In this document: in pieces, positions 7,901 to 16,900 of the stretch | Numbering within the stretch: the stretch's first letter is position 1 | Layout: each line of letters begins with the position of its first letter | Position numbers and translations under genes: made by a program | Notes under the pieces: generated by a model | The model's database searches: none | What the model was told of the DNA's origin: nothing | The model's input: the letters and a program-made list of their open reading frames with translations, nothing else | Assembly: GCA_001275005.1 (NCBI GenBank) | Contig: JWZX01002400.1 | Location: 1-26,173 of the forward strand | DNA from: Chrysochromulina tobinii | Lineage: Eukaryota; Haptophyta; Prymnesiales; Chrysochromulinaceae | Length of the DNA stretch: 26,173 bases | Direction of reading: 5' to 3'

Positions 7901-10900
7901 GGCGCTCCAGGTGCTCCTCAAGCTGCTCACACCCAAGGCGCCCGAGCCAGGCGCAACCGTATTACCGGTGCCGCTCTTCCATGTGACCGGCCAGCTCTCT
8001 GCGCCCGAGGTCCTCGTGTCGCCTCCGCTCTCGGAGATCAACAAAGCCCTCGGCAAGCTGGTCAAGTCACTTGTCGACTCTGCACGTACGTTTGTACGTT
8101 GGCTGCACGGCAGCTGCATCGAGACGCCGCCCCAGAACATCTCGGACGAGGAGGACCCGATCATCTTCTCCTACTACTCGGACATCATCGCGAACAACGA
8201 AGTGCAGAACTACGTGGCGCGCGTGACGCGCGAGATCGAAAAGACCTTTGGACGCGTCAACAAGGAGCTCGACGCGTACCGCAAGTACGATCAGCTCTGG
8301 AAGACGGACAAGGTGCAGCACCTCGCCAAGTTTGAGCAGAAGCAGCCCACGTGCGTCATGTTCGACAGCCGGCTGCAGAGCTACTCGCAGGTGGTCGCGA
8401 CCGCGCACGAGATGCAGCCCGAGGTGACCGTCGACTTCATCAAGATTGGGGTCAGCACGCTGCTGCTCGACATCCAGGAGCACGCCAAGGCGTGGATCCA
8501 GGCGATCGGCGCCCTCATGCACAAGATGGGCGTGGGAGGGCTCAAGGAGTTGAACGAGTCGATGGCGAGCGAGTCGCTCGAGCTTGATAAGGACCCCGAC
8601 ACGCTCGACGATCTCAAGCACGTCCTCGGGCTGATCGCCGACATCAACCGGCGCTCGATGCTCACGAAGCTCCGGTACGAGGGGCTAGAGGAATGGTACC
8701 GCACCCTCGCCGTGTACGACTACGTGGTGCCCGAGGAGGAAACCGCCATGGTGCCGCTCCTACGGACCAACTGGGCGGCGCTCTGCGCCAAGGCCAAGCA
8801 GACGGACCGCTCCCTCGGGCGCGTCAAGAAGCAGTTCACCATCGTCACGCAGGGCGAGGTGGCCGAGTTCGTCGAGCAGGTCAAGGCCATGTACGACGAG
8901 TTCATCAAGCGCGGCCCGGGCACGCCCGCGCCCGATCTCGACCAAGGCATCGAGCTCATGGCTCAGTACACGAAGACCCTCGCCGAGATGAGCGCACGCC
9001 GCGTCTTTCTCTCCGAGGCGCTCAGCCTCTTCGGCCTCCCCTTCCAGGCGTACCCGGAGCTCGCCAATGTGGAGTCGGACCTCAAGCAGCTTTCGGTCGT
9101 CTACGACATCTACGCGGAGCAGAAGGAGCAGCGCGAGAACTGGGCGCTCACGCTCTGGTCGGAGCTCGACATTACGGTGATCGAGAAGGGCATGGAGGTC
9201 TTCGACGCGCGTCTCAAGAAGCTCGCCAAGGAGTACAAGGCGCTCAAGCCGTTCAAGAAGGTCGAGGAGGCGATCGTGGGCTTCGTCGCCTCGCTGCCGC
9301 TCATCCAGACGCTCAAGAACGACGCGCTGCGCGAGCGCCACTGGAAGAAGATCATGGAGGTGACCGAGATCACCTTCGACATGAACCCGAAGACGTTCAC
9401 GCTCGGCGCTCTCTTCGACATGCAGCTCGACCGTTTCGAGGAGCAGGTCATTGAGATCACAGGTGGGGCCACCAAGGAGCTCACGATCGAGAGCGGCATT
9501 AACCAGATCCGCGACACGTGGCGCGTCCAAAAGTTCGAGGTGCTCAAGTACTTCAAGGGCACGCAGGAGCGTGGCCTCGTGCTCAAGGCGACGGACGAGA
9601 TCCAGCAGACGCTCGAGGACCAGATGATGAACCTGTCCTCGATGATGTCCTCGCGCTTCGTCGCGCCCTTTTTGGACCTCACCCAAAAATGGGAGAAGCT
9701 CATGAGCCTCATCTCGGAGGTGATCGACGTGTGGATGAAGGTGCAAGCCAAGTGGATGTACCTCGAGGCCATCTTTGTCGGCTCCGAGGACATCCGGTTG
9801 CAGCTGCCCGAGGAGGCCAAAAAGTTCGACCGCATCCACACGGCCTTCAAGAAGATCATGACGGAGACGCAGAAGAACCCCAACGTGCTCGAGGCGTGCT
9901 CTGCCGAGGGCCGGTTCACGACGCTCGCTGGCCTCTTCGGTGACCTCGAGTCGTGCCAAAAGTCGCTCTCCGACTACCTCGAGACGAAGCGCACCTCCTT
10001 CCCCCGCTTCTATTTCCTCTCGGACGACGAGCTTCTGCAGATCCTGGGCACCTCCGACCCCACAGCCGTGCAGGAGCATATGCTCAAGCTCTTCGACAAC
10101 ACGGCCGCGCTCACCTTCGGCTCGGGCGGCGCCAAGGTGCTCGGGATGGTCTCGCCCGAGAAGGAGAAGTTCGCCTTCGAGACGGTGCGTGGTACCGAAG
10201 GAGCAGTTGAGAACTGGCTGCTCGGGTGCGAGCAGGAGATGGCGGCGACGCTTCTCCAGATCCACAAGCGCGCCGTCTTCTACTACTGCAAGATGGACCG
10301 CATCGAGTGGCTCAAGAAGGAGGCGGGCATGGTCGTGAACACGGGCGCGCAGATCTGGTGGACATTCGAGGTGATGGATGTCTTCAACCGTGTCTTCAAG
10401 GGCGAGAAGACGGCGATGAAGACCTTTGCGATCAAGTGCTCGCAGGTGCTGCTCGACCTGATCGTCGCCGTGCGCGACCCGAAGAACTCGAAGCAGGCCT
10501 CCAAGAAGATCAACACGCTCATCATCATCGACGTGCACGCGCGCGACATCATCGACAAGTTTGTGACCGACTCAGTGCTCGACGAACGCGAGTTTGCGTG
10601 GGAGTCGCAGCTGCGCTTCTTTTGGGACCACGACCGCGACAACGTCATCATCCGCCAGTGCTCCGGCCAATTCGACTATGGCTACGAGTACCAGGGGCTC
10701 AACGGCCGCCTCGTCATCACGCCGCTCACCGACCGCTGCTACATGACGTGCACGCAGTCGCTGCACTACCGCCTCGGCTGCGCACCCTCGGGCCCCGCAG
10801 GCACCGGCAAGACGGAGACGGTCAAGGATCTGTCCAAGGCCATGTCCGTCCAGTGCAAGGTCTTCTGCTGCGGCGAGGGCCTCGACTACAAGGCGATGGG

Positions 10901-13900
10901 TTCCATCTACTCAGGCCTCGTGCAGACGGGCGCATGGGGCTGCTTCGACGAGTTCAACCGCATCCCCGTCGAGGTGCTCTCTGTCGTCTCGGCGCAGATC
11001 AAGTGCATCCAGGCCGCCCTCACCGAGGGGCTCAAGCGGTTTGCCTTTGAGGGTCGCGAGATCGCGCTCGTCGCCACGGTGGGTATCTACATCACGATGA
11101 ACCCGGGCTACGCCGGCCGTGCCGAGCTGCCTGACAACCTCAAGGCGCTCTTCCGGCCCGTGGTGATGGTTACGCCGAACCTCGCAATGATCTGCGAGAA
11201 CATGCTCATGTCGGAGGGCTTCGGCAAGGCGAAGCTCCTCGCCCAAAAGATGACCGTGCTCTACCGGCTCGCCGAGGCGCAGCTCTCGAAGCAGTACCAC
11301 TACGACTTCAAGTTGCGCGCGCTCAAGTCGGTGCTCGTGATGGCGGGCGGCCTCAAGCGTGGATCGCCCGAGTTTGACGAGTCGACCATTCTGATGCGCG
11401 CGCTGCGTGACATGAACATGCCCAAGTTCATCTATGCGGACGTGCCCCTCTTCCGCGGCCTGATCGCCGACCTCTTCCCCGGCCTCGACTGTCCGCGCGT
11501 GCGCTACCCCTCCTTCAACGACGCCGTCGAGCAGGCGATGACCGAGTTCGGCATGAAGCTGCTCGACATCCAGTTGGATAAGGTCATCCAGTTGTATGAG
11601 ACACTGTTCACGCGCCACACGACGATGATCGTCGGCCCGACGGGCGGCGGCAAGACTGCGTGCCTGGCGTCGCTCCTGCGCGCGCAGATCATCACCGGCA
11701 TGCCCTCGAAGCAGTTTGTGATCAACCCGAAGGCGCAGCCCATCTCTGAGCTGTACGGCAACCTCGACCCGGCGACGCGCGACTGGACCGACGGCCTCCT
11801 CTCGAACATCTTCCGCGACATGAACAAGCCCGTGCCCGAGGATAAGCCCGAGCGCCGCTACATTGTGTACGATGGCGACGTCGACGCCGTGTGGGTCGAG
11901 AACATGAACTCGGTCATGGACGACAACAAGCTGCTCACGCTGCCCAACGGCGAGCGCATCCGGCTCAACTTCCCCACCTCGACGATGCTCTTCGAGGTCT
12001 TCGACTTGCAATACGCGTCGCCCGCAACCATTTCGCGCTGCGGCATGGTGTACGTGGACCCCAAAGATATCGGGTCGGCGCCCTACCTGTGGCGCTGGCT
12101 CAACGGGCGGCCGGAGGCCGAGCAGGCGGTGCTGCGCCCGCTGTGCGAAAAGTACTTTGAGGGCAACTCGAACATCCTGGACTTTGTCATTGAGGGCATC
12201 GAGGACCGCTCGCTCATGAAGATGGTCGACCCGCCCAAGTTCGTGACGCCGATGACAGACCTGGGCGTCGTGCAGCAATTCACCGCGATGGTTGCGTCCA
12301 TGCTCACCGAGGAGCGCAACATCACGGACCCGCAAGTCGTGGAAGCGGCCATGCTGCTCGCGATCACGTGGTCGATGGGCGGCGCGGTCGTCGGCACGGC
12401 ACGCAAGATGTTCGACGCGTTCCTCAAGAAGATCAGCGGGCTCACTGTGGGCAACAGCAACGAGGCGGCGGTCGGCTCGCTGCCTGGCGCGCTCCCCACG
12501 CTGCACGACTACACTTTCGACTTCGAGCAGAAGCGCTGGAAGCCGTGGACGGATCTCGTGCCCACGTACGACCCGCCGCCCGATGGCAAGTTCTCGTCGA
12601 TCATGGTGCCCACCCTCGACACGGTGCGCTCGACGTGGCTGCTCGACTCTATCGTCTCGGTGCGCGGCGCGTGCCTCTTTGTGGGCGAGAGCGGCACCGC
12701 CAAGACGACCGTGATCTCCAAGTATCTCGGCAGCCGCAACCCGGACAAGTTCACGACGCTCGGCATCAACTTCTCGTCGCGCACCTCCTCGCTGGACGTG
12801 CAGACGGCCATCGAGGCGTCGATCGAGAAGCGGACCAAGGACACCTTCGGCCCGCCCGCCGGCAAGAAGCTCATCGTCTTCGTCGACGACCTCAACATGC
12901 CCAAGGTCGACACGTACGGCACGCAGCAGCCGAACGCGCTGCTCAAGATGCTCATCGACAAAGGCTTCATCTACGACCGCGGCAAGGAGCTCACGATCAA
13001 GTACATCAAGGACATGCTCTACGTGGCGGCCATGGTGCCCGGCCGCAACGACGTCGACCCGCGCTTCATCCGGCTGTACAATACGTTTTGCATCACCTTC
13101 CCCCCCGAAGAGTCGATTAAGCGCATCTACTCCACCATCCTCGAGCGCTTCTTCGACTCGGGCGCCTTCCACTCCTCGCTCAAGGGAGCCTTCTCTTCGT
13201 CGGTTTCGTCAACGACGATGGAGATCTTCAACGCCATCGTCGAGAAGTTGCCGCCCACGCCCGCCAAATTCCACTACATCTTCAACCTGCGCGACCTCTC
13301 GCGCATCACCGAGGGTGTCATGATGGCCACTCCCGACAAGTTCCCCGAGTCCAAGTGCGTGGTGCGCCTGCTGCGCAACGAGATCCTGCGTGTCATCTTC
13401 GATCGCCTCGTGGGCTCGGCGGACAAGGAGTTCGTCACCGCCAAGATTGAGGAGTGCTTCCGCAAGAACTTCAGCGCCGATGCGGACTACGCGATGGTCA
13501 ACCCGGTCCTCTTCGGAGACTTCATGCTCTACAACGAGATCGAGGAGCAGAAGAATGCGGGAGGCACCGAGCTCGTGCGCCTGTACGAGGACATGACCGA
13601 CTACAACAAGATCAAGCCCGTCCTCAACGAGGTCCTCGAGAAGTACAACATGACCAACAAGGCGATGAACCTCGTGCTCTTCGAGGACTGCTTGTCGCAC
13701 CTCGTCTCCTTGCACCGGCTCATGCGCATGCCGCGCGGCAACGCGCTGCTCGTGGGCGTGGGCGGCTCCGGCAAGCAGTCGATCACGCGGCTCGCGGCCT
13801 TCACCGCGGAGGCGTCGGTCTTCACGATCACGCTCACGCGCGGCTACAACGAGATCCTCTTCCGAGATGACCTCAAGATCCTCTACGGCATGCTCGCGAC

Positions 13901-16900
13901 CCAGAGCGTGGCCTTCTTCTTCTCCGATGCGCACGTGGCCGAGGAAGGCTTCCTCGAGCTCGTCAACAACATGCTCACTGCGGGCATGGTGCCCGCGCTG
14001 TACGAGGAGTCGGAGAAGGACGGCCTCATCTCCGGCGTGCGCGACCAGGCCGTCAAGAAGGGGTGCATCGACTCCAAAGACGCGCTCTGGCAGTACTTCG
14101 TCAACAAGTGCCGCGACGCGCTGCACGTGGTGCTCGCGATGTCGCCCGTGGGCGAGACGCTGCGCGTGCGCTGCCGCTCCTTCCCAGGCATGGTCAATAA
14201 CACGGTCATCGACTGGTTTGTGCCGTGGCCCGAGCAGGCTCTACTTTCGGTGGCGGGCGTCTTCCTCGCCGAAGAGGACTTGCCGCAGCAGATGCGCAAC
14301 GGCATTGTGTCGCACATGGTCATGGTGCACAGCGACTCGATGGAGCGATCGGCGGCCTTCTTGACGCAGCTCAAGCGGTACAACTACGTCACGCCCAAGA
14401 ACTACCTCGACTTCATCTCCAACTACCGCAGCGTGCTCAAGGAGGAGCGGCGCAAGGTGGACTCGCTCATTGTGCGCCTCGACGGTGGCCTGTCGAAGCT
14501 CGTGCAGGCGGCCGTGGAGGTCGACGCGATGCAGGAGAAGCTCAAGGTCGCGCAAGTCGAGGTTGCGAAGAAGAGCGGCGAGGTGAAGGAGATGCTCGTC
14601 GGCATCACAGCCTCGTCCAAGGAGGCCGAGGAGAAGCAGATCGTCGCCGCCGAGAAGGAGAAGCAGATTGCGATCGACTCGGTTGAGATCGCGGCGACCA
14701 AAGCGGAGGCGGAGGCGGCGCTTGAGGAGGCCCTGCCCGCGCTCGCGGAGGCCGCCGAAGCACTCAACGATCTTAAGAAGGAAGACATCACCGAGCTCAA
14801 GGGCTTCAACAACCCCAACATCCTCGTCAAGAATGCCTGCCTGTGCGTCGTGATCATGAAGGGCATCAAGGAGGTCGACTGGATGGGTGCCAAGAAGATG
14901 ATGAATGACATGCAATTCCTCTCGTCGCTGCTCACGTTTGACAAGGACGGGCTCACCGACAAGCAGGTGAAGGACGTGAGAAAGTTCTTTGCCGACCCGG
15001 CCTTCACCACCGAGAGCGTCGCGACCGTCTCGAAGGCTGCGGGTGGCCTACTCAAGTGGGTCGCGGCCATCCTGAACTACAACACCGTGGCGAAGACCGT
15101 CAACCCGAAGCGCGAGGCCGTCGCCAAGGGTGAGAAGATGCTGCGCGCGGCGGGCAAGGAGCTCACCGCCGTGCAGGCGCAGGTCAAGGAGCTCTCCGAG
15201 ATGCTCGCCGAGCTCAAGGTCAAGTTTGAGGCGGGCTCCGCAGAGGAGAAGGACCTCTCCGACAAGGCCGAGCTGATGAGCAAGCGGCTCGATGCCGCCA
15301 CGAAGCTCATCGCCGGCCTCGGCTCGGAGCGCACGCGCTGGACGTCCGACATGGAGCAGCTGCACAAGACGCGCGACTTGCTCGTGGGCGACTGCCTCAC
15401 CTCGGCCGCCTTCCTCTCGTACTCGGGCGCCTTCAACGCCGAGTTCCGGAGAGCGATGATGATCGACTGCTGGGAGGTCGACATTCGCGAGAAGAAGATC
15501 GCGCTGTCGGAACCGTTCGCCGTGACCAAGCTGCTCACGAGTGAAGTCGAGACGTCCAAATGGGCCTCTGAGGGCCTGCCCTCGGACGACCTCTCGATCC
15601 AGAACGGCATCCTGACCACCCGATCGTCTCGCTACCCTCTGTGCATCGACCCGCAGCAGCAGGCGGTCCTCTGGATTAAGAAAAAGGAGGCACGCTCCAA
15701 CCTGAAGGTGTGCACCTTCAACGACTCGGACTTCCTCAAGCACCTCGAGATCGCTGTCAACCTCGGCTTCGCCTTCCTCTTCGAGGGCATCGACGAGTAC
15801 CTCGACCCGATCGTCGACCCGGTGCTCGAGAAGAATCTGGTCAAGAAGGGCAACGCGCGCACCGTCAAGATTGGCGACAAGGACGTCGAGTGGGACGACT
15901 CGTTCCGCATGTACCTCACCTCTAAGATCGCCAACCCGCACTACGGCCCCGAGATCTTTGGCAAGGTGATGATCATCAACTACTCTGTCACGGTCAAGGG
16001 CCTCGAGGACCAGCTGCTCAACAGCGTCGTGTTCGTCGAGCGCAACGACCTGGCGCAGCAGGCGGCGCAGCTCGTCGAGGAGTGCGCCGAGCTCGCGACG
16101 ATGCTCAAGGAGCTCGAGGACACGCTCCTCTTCGAGCTCGCCAACTCGACGGGCAACATCCTAGACAACACCGACCTGATCTCGACGCTCGAGCAGACCA
16201 AGACCAAGGCCACCGAGATCTCGGCCAAGCTCGCCGAGGCGAAGGTGACCTCGCAGGAGATTGCGATCACGTGCGCCGCCTACCGGCCCGTGGCCAAGCG
16301 CGGCTCGATCCTCTTCTTCGTCATGAGCTCGCTCTCGACCCTCAACAACATGTACGAGCTCTCGCTGGCGCTCTACATGGTCGTCTTCCTGCAGTCTCTC
16401 GAGCGCGCCGAGAAGGACTCGATGCTTGAGAACCGGCTCGAGAACATCATCCTGACGCTCACGCAGATGTGCTACAACTACTCGTGCCGCTCGATCTTCG
16501 AGATCCACAAGCTCATGTTCTCGCTCCAGATGACGTTGCGCATCATGGCGGGCGACGGCACGCTCGACACGGCGGAGCTCGACTTCTTCCTCAAGGGCAA
16601 CCTCTCGCTCGAAAAGTGCAAGGACCCGCCGCCCGGAGATTTCATCTCCGACTCGGGCTGGCACGACATGCAACGTCTCATCAAGATGGGCGACCACTTC
16701 AAGGACCTGACCAACGACGTCAAGGCAAACATCGAGGAGTGGAGGGCGTGGTACGATCTCGATGCGCCCGAGGCGGTCAAGTACCCGTGCGGCTACGACC
16801 AGAAGCTGAACCTGATGCAGAAGATGATGCTCCTGCGCTGCTTCCGCGTCGACCGCGTCTTCATCGCCATCACCAAGTTCGTCATCGGCCAGATGAGCGA